A program made the translations under genes and the position numbers. 39,182 nucleotides of DNA from Chara braunii. Its lineage: Eukaryota; Streptophyta; Charophyceae; Charales; Characeae. The notes below the pieces were generated by a model. It did not search any database and was not told where the DNA came from. It was given only the letters and a program-made list of their open reading frames with translations. Where the stretch lies: assembly GCA_003427395.1 (NCBI GenBank), contig BFEA01000118.1, positions 3,158,751 through 3,197,932 of the forward strand, given 5' to 3'. Shown in pieces: positions 30,478 to 38,649 of the stretch; position 1 is the first letter of the stretch; every line of letters begins with the position of its first letter.

Positions 30478-31245
30478 TGGACCCCACAGGTTTCCGCCTT
30501 GGAAAAACTTTGCCGCGGAAAGTTTTCCGGTACCCCACAGGCTTGCGCAAAGTCCGTGGAAGGCTGTTTTCGTTTTCCAAAAGCCTGCTTCCGGAACCCC
30601 ACACACCCGGAAACGCGGCCTCAGAAATGCCCCCTGTCGTGTTTTCACTTGGTTTCCGACCTGGAAACCACCGCGGGAGGAAAAGTCGCCGCGATTTTGT
30701 GTCGACTGTAGAGGGTAGGGGGGAGGGCATGTTGTTCCTGGAAAAGTCTCGGAAAAGGCAGCAGCCAATAGAGATGAAGAGTGCCACAAAAAAGAAAGAA
30801 AAAAAAAAGGAAAAAAGAATAAAACAGACGAGTGCCAACGGAAACAGGCAACGATTGGCTCAACTGATTTCCAAAGGGTTTTCCAAGCGCATTTGGCCCT
30901 CTGCGATGGGATCCCGGAAAAAGTACTGTCAGACTTTCCAAAACGACTTGCCCGCTTTTAGTGGGCAAACCACTTTTACATCCACAAAGCTGTGGGGTCC
31001 TTGACCCCACAGCGATGCGGACTGGAAAAACTTTGCCGCGGAACGTTACCGGTACCCCACAACCTTCCACAAAGTCCTTGAAGGGCCATTTTCCTTTTCC
31101 AAAGGAGCACTTCCGGAACCCCACAACCCGAAATCGTCGGCTTAGAAAAGCGGATTTCCTGTTTTCACATGTTTTCGACCTGGAAAACCATCGCGGGAGA
31201 AGTTGTCGCCGCGTTTTTGTGCAGGGTAGGGATGGCATGTGCTTG
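30478..31245 (+). repeat. Pair of about 250-bp direct repeats, possible miniature LTR element
   Basis: 30478-30735 and about 31003-31245 align along their length: GGAAAAACTTTGCCGCGGAA, CGGTACCCCACA, CACTTCCGGAACCCCACA-type and GGAAAACCxxCGCGGGAG blocks come in the same order 523 bases apart. The intervening 267 bases are non-coding, with an A-rich patch. This is the layout of a terminal-repeat retrotransposon in miniature or of a tandem duplication. TTTTCC/GGAAAA words are unusually frequent throughout. Confidence 0.6.
30990..31012. repeat. Perfect 10-bp hairpin
   Basis: CTGTGGGGTC, loop CTT, GACCCCACAG, at the start of the second direct repeat. A related ACCCCACAGG word is at the start of the first. 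Confidence 0.9.
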
Positions 31246-32235
31246 GGATGCCCTCAAGGTTTACAAGGTCGCGGACACACCCCGGACGTCCCTGTGTCCA
31301 TCCGTCGTTGTGATGTGTTCCTGGAGCACGGTCCCGCGGGCATCCTTGTCGCCCAGGGCAGCCCCGTTGTGAAGGGTACCGGTCCCACGCGCGGAGGGCC
31401 AGAAAGAAGCGGGGTTTTTGGCAATTTTCCAATTTTCGAATTCGAATCCTTGGGCTCCCCATCGTCTTGTTGACGTGGACATGCAGCCGACGTAGGCTAT
31501 CGATAGGGGAATCTTTTCATGTCGATGGCTACAGTAGAGACGGTCCGTTCAAGCACGTGCGTGGTGAACGTCCATATCCGAAGCTGTTCCAAACGCTTTT
31601 CCATGCAGAGAGCGGGACACCTCCATCGCCGGGGTGCTGCTTGGACCTCGGTGACTGGCTGTGTACATGGTTTGGCTCGTCGATTGCTGCACGTGGGGAG
31701 GCTGCCGGAGGGCAGCTCCGTTACCTCTACTGCCGTCCGTGCACCAAGCACGGCAGGCCGACGTCCGAACAATCTCCGCCGCGTGTGGTCTGCCCATGCT
31801 CCCACAATCGAAGTCGTGTCCATGCTGCGTGCTGCCCGCTCAGCCAAATGCCGACATTGCACCTGTCGTGCCTCGAGTTTTTCCTCGGGTGACGATTCGA
31901 GCCGGTAAAGTACGACAGTGGGAGGGAGGAGAAGTGCGAAGGGACGAAGGGCAGCCGTGCGTGAAGGTCGCACCACTGCCCTATCCATTTCAGCGTCATG
32001 GACGTTGTGCATGTCACACGTGTTCGCATGGAGTGAATCGCGAAACGTGCGCAGCGACGGTCATCATTGTCAGTGGGGACCATCTCACCCCGTGCAGGAG
32101 CATCGTTGGGGTGCTCTTTTGGGCATTCGTAGTGTGTCTGGGTCTTGTGCTCGCTTTATTATTGCCATTCTGTCAAAACGTGCCTAACCTCCACGACGGT
32201 CCGTGCTTTGAAGATCGCGGTGCGCAGCGCCTGGG
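31246..32235 (+). other. GC-rich stretch without a supported gene
   Basis: Long frames overlap on both strands (for example 31497-32012 minus and 31661-32392 plus), which is typical of GC-rich non-coding DNA. It may be the 5' region of the Myb/SANT-like gene that follows. No TATA box or known domain is seen. Confidence 0.35.
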
Positions 32236-33626
32236 ATGGAGGGCCGCAGTTTCACTTCAGAGTTGTACAGCGATTTGGGAGGGTGGACGAACATGGACAT
32301 CGTCGACGACGTGGACACACACTTTGAAGGCACGAGATACCGGGCCAGTCTGTCGGCACCGGCCTGGCAATACGTCCCTGACTCTCCGTTGAACAGCGAG
32401 AATCAATCGCAGTTCAGTACACATCCCACGCACACTCGAGCCTCTTTCGCCATGCCAATGCAGGACTCACCATCGGCCGCCGGGGGGGGGACGTACCCAC
32501 CCCAATTGCATCAACAGGTTACGCAGCAGGGTAGAAGTGGGAGTGTTTTTCAGTGTCCACAATCAGTTCCTGTGGGGGGAGTGTCTTCAAGGACCGAGGC
32601 GAGCGTATGGGGTTGTAATCTGAGCCTTCAGTGCAGCCATCGCTGTATCGGGTGCATTGTTTGTTGCCTCTCTCACCAGCGATCGGCAGACACAGCATAC
32701 CAGGGGGGGGCGGCAATGTTCCTGGTAGGTCGCCTCCGGTCGATCGGAATGGCCGGCAATAGAGTGTTGTCGGGGCAATGGGTATTCGACACATCGCAGG
32801 AGGTTCAAGTGGTCCAACGGCGGGAGTGGGGGATCACCAGCACGCAGGTGCGAGCCGGGGAGGCGAGCCATCGAGGTCTGCTGATCGCCAATCGAAGCAC
32901 AGGGAAAGAATATCCGTTTCCTTTCCTTCTGCCGGCGGGGATAGACCACCGACTCAAAGGCAGGCCCGTGCAGCATCGCAGACAACGGTGAGGCAAGACA
33001 CATTTGTCTGTAATCGAGAATGCAGCAAGGAGGAGCCCGCCATTGCGGGAGGGACTGCGGACACAGTTATGAACGGCGGACAAAGGTCTTGCACGATAGT
33101 GCCGAGCGGGGGAGGAGGTGGAACAACACAAGCGGAGGTGGTAGCGACTACTGCTGATCGGCGAAAGGGGGGGGAAGTCATCGGCGCCACCGAAGAAAAA
33201 CATACTGTGGACGTTGGAGGAACGAGTGCTTCTAGAAGGCGTTACGACAGGATTGCAGACCGGATGAAAGAGGAGGGGTACGTACGCACAGGAGAGGATT
33301 GCCGGAAGAAATGGGCCGAGCTGCATAAGAAGGTTCGGGAAATTAGGGATGCATGCGAAGGATCGGGCAAAAAGTCATACTGGGACTTAACCACGGATGA
33401 AGGAAAGAAGTTGAACATCAGTCAGACTTTTGAGAGGCCATTGTGGGATGCCATGGAGTGGTACCGCCTGAAGGCAATATTCACCATGGACAACACAATG
33501 GCGTCCGAGGATTTGAGAGGGAGCGGTTCTGCACTGGGCAGCAAGGCGGGGTTTGAAGGCGGGGGGACCGAAGCTTCCGATAGTGCTCCGAAGACTCGCA
33601 GGTCTAGCTCAGGGAGAGTTCGCGAG

Positions 33627-33728
33627 GGCGAATCAGCGCCGACCATGTCGTCGATGGCGACAACTATGGAGGTCTGATAGGACGAATCAGCGCCGACCGC
33701 TCAAACGGTTTGCGAAGGTCTGATAGGG
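33627..33728 (+). repeat. Local duplication breaking the Myb/SANT-like frame
   Basis: GCGAATCAGCGCCGACC (33627 on) and ACGAATCAGCGCCGACC (33682 on) start two units of about 55 and 47 bases, both ending GGTCTGATAGG. The unequal lengths and the TGATAG end put the C-terminus out of frame. Confidence 0.7.
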
Positions 33729-33906
33729 CTGTCGAGAAGCTGGCTCAAGCAACTAGGGAGGGGGCTGCTATGAGGGCGGCACGGTACGACGATATAGCAA
33801 CGAAGATCGACCATGTTGCAGGGGCTATGCGGGAAGGGAACATTTTTTTGGAGTTGTTGGTGGGTGTCATGGCAGGTAGAGGACGCGGACCTAGCCCTGG
33901 AGAACA

Positions 33907-33923
33907 GGGGGGGGGGGGGGGGG
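33907..33923. repeat. 17-base G run
   Basis: An uninterrupted G run at the 3' end of the Myb/SANT-like frame, encoding Gly repeats. Length is prone to polymerase and sequencing error. Confidence 0.85.
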
Positions 33924-33928
33924 CATGA

Positions 33929-34185
33929 ACCCTCATACCACATAGATCACGCGAGGTCGGAAAGCTTGGAGTGGGTGGGGTTTTGTGTTTTCTTCTGGCC
34001 CACCAAACAAAACCAAACAGAAGAAAAACACACAAATGTTACTATCGGTGGTCGATTGCTAGCAAGAACGCACTGTTTGACATTTTTGGTAATCAAAATA
34101 TTTAATCTGGGAGAAGGACCAAGAAAAAATAAAATTCCTCTTCGCTGGTGTTGTGCGGGTGACCTCTCGAGCGTGACGGTGTCAG
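33929..34185. other. 3' flank of the Myb/SANT-like gene
   Basis: No gene. It contains TTTTGTGTTTTCTTCTGG facing CAGAAGAAAAACACACAAA, an imperfect inverted repeat at about 33981-34038 around a CCAAACAAAACCAAA core, and an A-rich stretch. Confidence 0.45.
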
Positions 34186-34213
34186 GGCAAATACCGTGAC
34201 AAGGGTATTTGCC
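34186..34213. repeat. Hairpin, 10-bp perfect arms
   Basis: GGCAAATACC, 8-base loop, GGTATTTGCC. Confidence 0.95.
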
Positions 34214-34318
34214 GGGGGTTTTCAACGTCGGACGCTGTCTGACCTTTTTCGCTGAATTGAAGGACTTGATGAGACCGACGTTGCCAAAAGTTATTCAGAC
34301 GTAACCTATGACTGAGAG

Positions 34319-34341
34319 ACTAAAAGTTTTCGACTTTTAGT
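34319..34341. repeat. Hairpin, 9-bp perfect arms
   Basis: ACTAAAAGT, loop TTTCG, ACTTTTAGT. Confidence 0.95.
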
Positions 34342-34706
34342 TTGAACGTGTATGGCGTCCGGGACTAACAGATGTGAATGGCGATGCTTCGCTTTTGTCG
34401 AAGCCGCAGGAATGTGTGGACATGGGAACGGTAAATAGACCTATTCTACCTAAAATAATGTCGCGCGACTGCTAAGCCGCACGATTCAGAGCCTAAGTAG
34501 GCTAAACGGAGATCGGATATAGGTAGTCTCTCAGACTATCGATAGATAGCCGACCACGGAGAAAGGATGTCCGTGCTTGATGTTGGGCCACGAGGTGTAC
34601 TCCGTACAGGGGACCTGATACTGTTTCGCGGTCGGTCGCGGGCCACCTAGCCAAGCCGCAACGGTGGGCCGCCTACCGAGTTGACAGGCGGCGCGGTTAG
34701 AGGTGA

Positions 34707-34723
34707 GGCAGGCCGAGCCTGCC
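34707..34723. repeat. Hairpin, 7-bp perfect arms
   Basis: GGCAGGC, loop CGA, GCCTGCC. It follows directly on another 7-bp hairpin (GCCGCCT 34668-34674, AGGCGGC 34686-34692). Confidence 0.9.
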
Positions 34724-34780
34724 CAGCTATGGCAGGCGAGCCTTCAGGGAGGTAAGTCTTCTTATAGAAGAGTTGCAGGC

Positions 34781-34803
34781 TTAGCTCCCATGATAGGAGC
34801 TAA
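34781..34803. repeat. Hairpin, 8-bp perfect arms
   Basis: TTAGCTCC, 7-base loop, GGAGCTAA. A relative with GCTCCT/AGGAGC arms is at 34877-34893, the only near-repeat of an arm in this part. Confidence 0.9.
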
Positions 34804-34913
34804 CCTAGTAGGTACTGCCATTTGACTGTCACCCTGCTAATTCAAGGATCGAGCCTGACGATATGTGACTAGGCTAGCTCCTTTTATAGGAGCGGTCCAA
34901 CTTTCTGAGGTAC

Positions 34914-34933
34914 CGCGGTCGATCTCGACCGCG
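34914..34933. repeat. Hairpin, 9-bp perfect arms
   Basis: CGCGGTCGA, loop TC, TCGACCGCG. Confidence 0.95.
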
Positions 34934-35103
34934 CGATTTCAACGATCGCACGGCCGAGATTGGGCCGCGCAGATCAGCATGGCCTTGTGCAAGGATGACA
35001 AGCATGAATCGAGAAATGGTCTAAGTTTTTAAATATATATATTTTTTAAGAGAGGAAAAAAAAAGAAGAAAAAAAAAAAAAGAGGGGGAGAAAATTTACC
35101 TGC

Positions 35104-35137
35104 CCCGTATCTGAACGCGTAAGCACCCAGATACGGG
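35104..35137. repeat. Hairpin, 10-bp perfect arms
   Basis: CCCGTATCTG, 14-base loop, CAGATACGGG. The arm word GATACGGG recurs at 35773 and, as GATACGGGG, at 28891. Confidence 0.95.
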
Positions 35138-35370
35138 CTTTATTGAAGTTGTCGTGGCATCAGCACGAGGTAAGTTCTTACTTCCTTTTTTTTTTTGTTT
35201 TTTTTTGTTTTCTTTGTCTGTTTTTTTGCCACTAGGGCAAAACGGCGCGTAAGAAAAGCAGTCGTTGAATGGGTTAGAAAAGGAAGAAAAATAAATATAA
35301 ATATATAGTAATAAACGGAAAAAGAAAAGAAAAAAAAAAACGAGACGCCATATGGCGCGTTCCAAAGTGC

Positions 35371-35391
35371 CTGGGGACTTAAAGTCCCCAG
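35371..35391. repeat. Hairpin, 10-bp perfect arms
   Basis: CTGGGGACTT, one-base centre, AAGTCCCCAG. A 12-bp perfect palindrome CGCCATATGGCG (35346-35357) and a GCCCGTT/AACGGGC hairpin (35405-35421) flank it within 60 bases. Confidence 0.95.
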
Positions 35392-35430
35392 TGATGTGAC
35401 AGGCGCCCGTTGAGAACGGGCAGCCATGTT

Positions 35431-35431
<1 letters not shown>

Positions 35432-35463
<32 letters not shown>

Positions 35464-35510
35464 CTTTTTTTTTAGATTTTTTTTCAAATTTTTTTTTATT
35501 TTTTTTTTCG
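35432..35510. repeat. Poly-T tract
   Basis: Nearly pure T with a few C, A and G interruptions. A lysine-rich minus-strand frame across it is an artefact. Confidence 0.95.
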
Positions 35511-35741
35511 GATTTTGCTTGGTGTACCCGTTCGTTTTCAAATGAACGGGGAAGCATGACTGTTCCAGACCGTTTCGTCGGACTTCCACCGACTCATTAG
35601 GAGGCTGAGCCTCGATAGTCGGCACTGGGGTATTGCCAAGTTGAGATGAATTTGCCACAGAAGCGTGGCTAGATTCGGGGCGTGGGTGGGACCTTGTTCT
35701 TGAGGGACTTTGCCCACGTGTTTTGGGGGGCTTTAGAGCCG

Positions 35742-35784
35742 CGCGCCTGTATCGGGCGCCTGTTTCAGCCCAGATACGGGCGCG
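35742..35784. repeat. Hairpin, 12 pairs with one G-T
   Basis: CGCGCCTGTATC (35742-35753) pairs with GATACGGGCGCG (35773-35784) around a 19-base loop. An AGGGGGT/ACCCCCT hairpin (35788-35805) follows immediately. Confidence 0.92.
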
Positions 35785-36229
35785 GGCAGGGGGTGACGAC
35801 CCCCTTGAGCCTGACTCTAGTTGGGCTCTACGAAATGACTGGGGAGGCTGCTCGTTTCCTAAAACGAGTTGCCCTGCACAGGAAAACCAGAAGGTAGAGG
35901 GGGAAAAAAAAAGAGAAGGGAAGAAGAAAATAAATATGTAACGGCCACGGATGTGGCCGCGAGTTCAGAGCAGATACAGGGGTAGAACAAAGAAGAAGAG
36001 GGGAGGAAAAGAAGAGAAGGGGAAAACAGTTGCGAATATGGTCGAGGCGTGGAACAGGTGCAGCCCCCAAAAGCTTCTAGGGGCTGATGGGACTGTGCCT
36101 GTTCAGTTGAACATGCAGTCCTGATTTGGCTGTGTATAGCCATTTCCAGGAGCACTTGGCCTAGGAAACGGCTAGGTATTCCTGGAATCTGATGACCCTG
36201 GTTCCCCTAGGGAAAAACCAAGGCACAGG

Positions 36230-36265
36230 GCTCCTGGCCATTGATTTAGATTAAGGGCCAGGAGC
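36230..36265. repeat. Hairpin, 10-bp perfect arms
   Basis: GCTCCTGGCC, 16-base loop, GGCCAGGAGC. Just upstream TTCCAGGA (36144-36151) pairs with TCCTGGAA (36180-36187). Confidence 0.95.
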
Positions 36266-36320
36266 ACTGACGAATTTTCTTGGCTGTGGGCAAAGCGGCT
36301 GCCCACAACCATCAACTGGC

Positions 36321-36327
36321 TATAAAA
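36321..36327 (+). promoter_or_regulatory. TATA-box candidate inside a hairpin
   Basis: TATAAAA lies between CTGGCT (36316-36321) and AGCCAG (36327-36332), so the box is the loop of a 6-bp hairpin. If functional, a transcript would begin near 36350 and run through the tandem hairpin-forming units. No start codon with a convincing protein follows. Confidence 0.35.
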
Positions 36328-36374
36328 GCCAGCACTCCACCCAACAGCCTCGCACTTGTGGCAGTGTTGCTGGG

Positions 36375-36394
36375 GCATTCACTTGAGTGAATGC
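36375..36394. repeat. Hairpin, 9-bp perfect arms
   Basis: GCATTCACT, loop TG, AGTGAATGC, about 50 bases after the TATA candidate. Another, CACTTCAC/GTGAAGTG, is at 36503-36521. Confidence 0.95.
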
Positions 36395-36699
36395 TGGCTG
36401 GCTGCTGCATGCTGCTGGAGAGGGACGGTGCTGCCGGTGGAGGTGCTGGAGTGGAGAGTGGGGGTCTGCAGTGGGCGCGGAAGTGGAGGCAGCCATAGCC
36501 ACCACTTCACTTTGTGAAGTGTAGGGGAGGTGCTGCGCGGCCATCACGACGACGACGGCCATAGTTGAAGAGGTGGTACGAAGGTGTTGTTCGTTCAACG
36601 CGGCGTCGGCGGCCATTTTCTGTAAGGTATAGGGGTTATGTTGCACATGGCAACCGTAATTGAAGAAGTGTTGGGGAGATGCTGTGCAGTTTTTGCGGC

Positions 36700-37080
36700 G
36701 ACAAAAGTATTTTTGTTGACGTACTGCGGGAGCGCCGCCGAATTTGGTTCGGCAGCAGCTTTGCTTTTTTTTGGTAGTGACGCGGGAGCACTGCCGAATT
36801 TTTGTGGTGGCGGCACTAGTTTTAACGACAGTGGTACGGAAGCGCTGCCGGTTTTTCACGGCGGCAGCGGCAATGACACTCTGATGAAGGGGCGCTGCTG
36901 AACTAATGGCGTGGTGGCATCAAGGTCTCCCTAAGGGGAGGTGCTAATCGTTTGGTGGCACGACAATGGCGATGTTTTTTTTTCGTAAGGTTACGCTACC
37001 AAAATTTTGGCACAGCAGCGGCACTTCGGTGGGAACTGCTGCTAATTTGTTTTGACACGGTGGCGTGGTACCAGTTTTGA
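36700..37080 (+). repeat. Degenerate tandem units, each able to fold
   Basis: About six units of 45-60 bases share GCGGGAGCxCTGCCGAATTT ... GGTGGCGGCAC-type words. Several fold on themselves (GCCGCCGAA/TTCGGC near 36735; CGCTGCCG with CGGCAGCG near 36843-36866) and 36999-37010 is the perfect palindrome CCAAAATTTTGG. Gly/Ala-rich frames here are composition effects. Confidence 0.5.
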
Positions 37081-37263
37081 CGGCACAACGAACGACAGTT
37101 CCGTTTTTTGTGGTACGTGGCGGTTATGGCGGATCCCAGGATGACCTAGAGGTTGAGCTTGTGCTGGTGCACGATTGGGTCTGTGCGGTAGCGATGTGTG
37201 GGTCGGCGGCATGAAGAGATCGCGGAGTGAGTCCATGTGGCACTGGACTGGCTATTGGAGTTG

Positions 37264-37390
37264 CAGCACTTGCGGTTTGCGCCGGAAGGACATCTTTATT
37301 TTTTTGGGGGCTCGCGGCACCTGCGGTTTTCTCCGGGGGCCACCTTTATTTTTTGTGCAGCGCGCAGTGCAAGCGGTTTTGAGTTCTAGA
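37264..37390 (+). repeat. Tandem repeat, two and a half units
   Basis: GCACTTGCGGTTTGCGCCGG ... CATCTTTATTTTTTTGGGGG and GCACCTGCGGTTTTCTCCGG ... CACCTTTATTTTTTGTG follow one another with about 52-base spacing; a third partial unit (GTGCAAGCGGTTTTGAG) follows. Confidence 0.7.
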
Positions 37391-38204
37391 CCATCAGGTA
37401 TTGCGAGAGATGGTGTGGGACAACATTGGGACCATCTGGGATAATTTTGGAACTAGGTGAGACTAGTTGTTGTGATCGGGACCGGCATGTTGGTGTGGCT
37501 ATTGTCAGCGTACGTGATGCTTGGAGGCGGTATGGACTTGCGGCTGGTTGGAGAGTATCCTTGAGAAAGTACAGTTGGGACTATGTTGGGGCAGCCTGGG
37601 ACATTGAGACCACGTGAAAACTCATTTGTGGGAACACCCTCCTGGAGGGCCATCTCGCTTGAGTTTGTGAGGCCCAGCCTCTGCTCATTTGGACACTTGG
37701 TGGAAGATGCGGGTCATGGCTCAGGAGAAAAGCCACAACTTGTGGAGTTGTGAGTCGTATATTTCATGTTCAACGATGATTATTTTCTTGTGATTGGCAT
37801 ATTACTCGGCTTTCTTGAGTGCGCCGATTCAAACTTCACTCAAGGTCAGTCAGTTCATTGACTCAGATTTCCTGTCACACCTGTGTGAACCCACACTTTG
37901 CTTGACCCTTTTCGTTTTGAATGTTCGAAAGAAAAGCTTGAGGAAAATTGTGCGAGTCATGCATGTGAATGGAAAGGTCTGACTCTGGTATGGGTTTTGT
38001 TTGTTTGCCCAAACTTGTTTTGCTTCGGATTGGTGTGCAGGTAGGTAGAAGAATGCTTGCAAATGAGGTTGATTGTGTCTACAAGGGATAATAAGAAATA
38101 TTGTTTTATTTCTACTTTAAATCTGTCTGCTTGTTAAAATGACTGTTGCTTTGAAAAATATTAATTCAGTGCATATCGTGAAATGAACTCGATTGAAAGA
38201 AAGC
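37391..38204. other. No recognised gene; occasional hairpins
   Basis: Contains CCCTCC/GGAGGG (37637-37649), CACAACT/AGTTGTG (37734-37752), TCACAC/GTGTGA (37875-37888) and AGAAATA/TATTTCT near 38094. It becomes AT-rich after about 37750. No frame looks convincing. Confidence 0.4.
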
Positions 38205-38270
38205 AGATAAGGTCAAATGAACTTAGCCTTTTCTTGAGGATTGACCATTCTATCCCGAATGACCTTATCT
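38205..38270. repeat. Inverted repeat with 11-bp perfect arms
   Basis: AGATAAGGTCA (38205-38215) and TGACCTTATCT (38260-38270) enclose 44 bases. Confidence 0.9.
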
Positions 38271-38356
38271 ACCTATACCTGTCCAAATGATTCTCATTTT
38301 TTACCTTTTCTGAATTCTTTTCGTCTAAGTTACCCTGGACTTGGGAGAAATAAAAA

Positions 38357-38367
38357 AGTATATAAAA
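38357..38367 (+). promoter_or_regulatory. TATA-box candidate
   Basis: TATATAAAAGG is a strong match to the plant TATA consensus. A GC-richer, possibly transcribed stretch begins about 50 bases downstream. No experimental or protein evidence supports a gene here. Confidence 0.4.
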
Positions 38368-38457
38368 GGTACTTGCAGTGGACACATCTTCTATCTCTAG
38401 GAAGCATCTGGGGCGGGGGTTCGTTGCTTTAGGAGCCGACCCTGTTATCGACCCAGA

Positions 38458-38649
38458 GTGGACCGTATTACGGGAGGATACTTTGCTGATTCGGCGGAGA
38501 CGGCCCGACTTCTGAGATCCGAGTCTTATGCTCGAACGAGGAGGAGGAGTACCCCAGACCACTTTCTAAAGGGAGAGGCATGTAACACTTCAAGCAGTGC
38601 ATCTGATCAAGAATCATTAGCAAAAAAACCTGTTGTTCAATTAGATTAA
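38458..38649 (+). CDS. Unrecognised short open frame
   Basis: 63 codons beginning MDRITGGYFADSAETARLLR, about 90 bases downstream of the TATA candidate and ending at TAA-adjacent sequence. Composition is protein-like, but length is within what chance allows. Other frames over the same bases are also open for part of the stretch. Confidence 0.2.
   Translation: MDRITGGYFADSAETARLLRSESYARTRRRSTPDHFLKGEACNTSSSASDQESLAKKPVVQLD

Larger units (their letters stand above)
32236..33928 (+). pseudogene. Myb/SANT-like (trihelix-type) DNA-binding gene, frame-disrupted
   Basis: Three plus-strand frames in series: 32236-32600 (MEGRSFTSELYSDLGGWTNM, then a Gln/Ser/Pro-rich stretch), 32778-33677, and 33710-33928. 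The middle piece holds the domain at 33234-33464: RRYDRIADRMKEEGYVRTGE, DCRKKWAELHKKVREI, GSGKKSYWDL, ERPLWDAMEWYRLK. This matches helices 2 and 3 of Myb/SANT-like domains; the Trp-bearing helix 1 is not recognisable. The last piece (AVEKLAQATREGAAMRAARY) is the helical C-terminus usual in this family. Frame changes, a TAG near 32767 and a local duplication at 33627-33728 break it. Introns could explain some changes. It is a DNA-binding regulator or a transposon-associated protein. Confidence 0.65.
34186..36521. repeat. Dense array of short perfect inverted repeats
   Basis: About 2.3 kb with no credible coding frame but more than 20 short, mostly perfect hairpins of unrelated sequence. Arms of 9 or more: 34186, 34319, 34914, 35104, 35371, 36230, 36375; 12 pairs with one G-T at 35742. 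Arms of 6-8: 34224/34275, 34386, 34490, 34524, 34555, 34668, 34707, 34757, 34781, 34877, 35405, 35527, 35589 (two nested), 35788, 35851, 35942, 36061, 36100, 36144, 36285 and 36503. Loops are mostly 1-16 bases. See the matching finding for chance expectation. Confidence 0.85.

Noticed and set aside
31497-32392. Overlapping long frames 31497-32012 (minus) and 31661-32392 (plus) as genes
   Set aside because: They overlap antisense in GC-rich DNA, show no domain, and neither has better coding character than the other.
35140-35658. 172-codon minus-strand frame with a poly-lysine stretch
   Set aside because: It is the translation of a T run and flanking hairpins.
34186-36521. CRISPR array or tandem repeat as explanation of the regularly spaced palindromes
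   Set aside because: Arms differ from one hairpin to the next, so there is no repeated unit with variable spacers; the background is also clearly eukaryotic.
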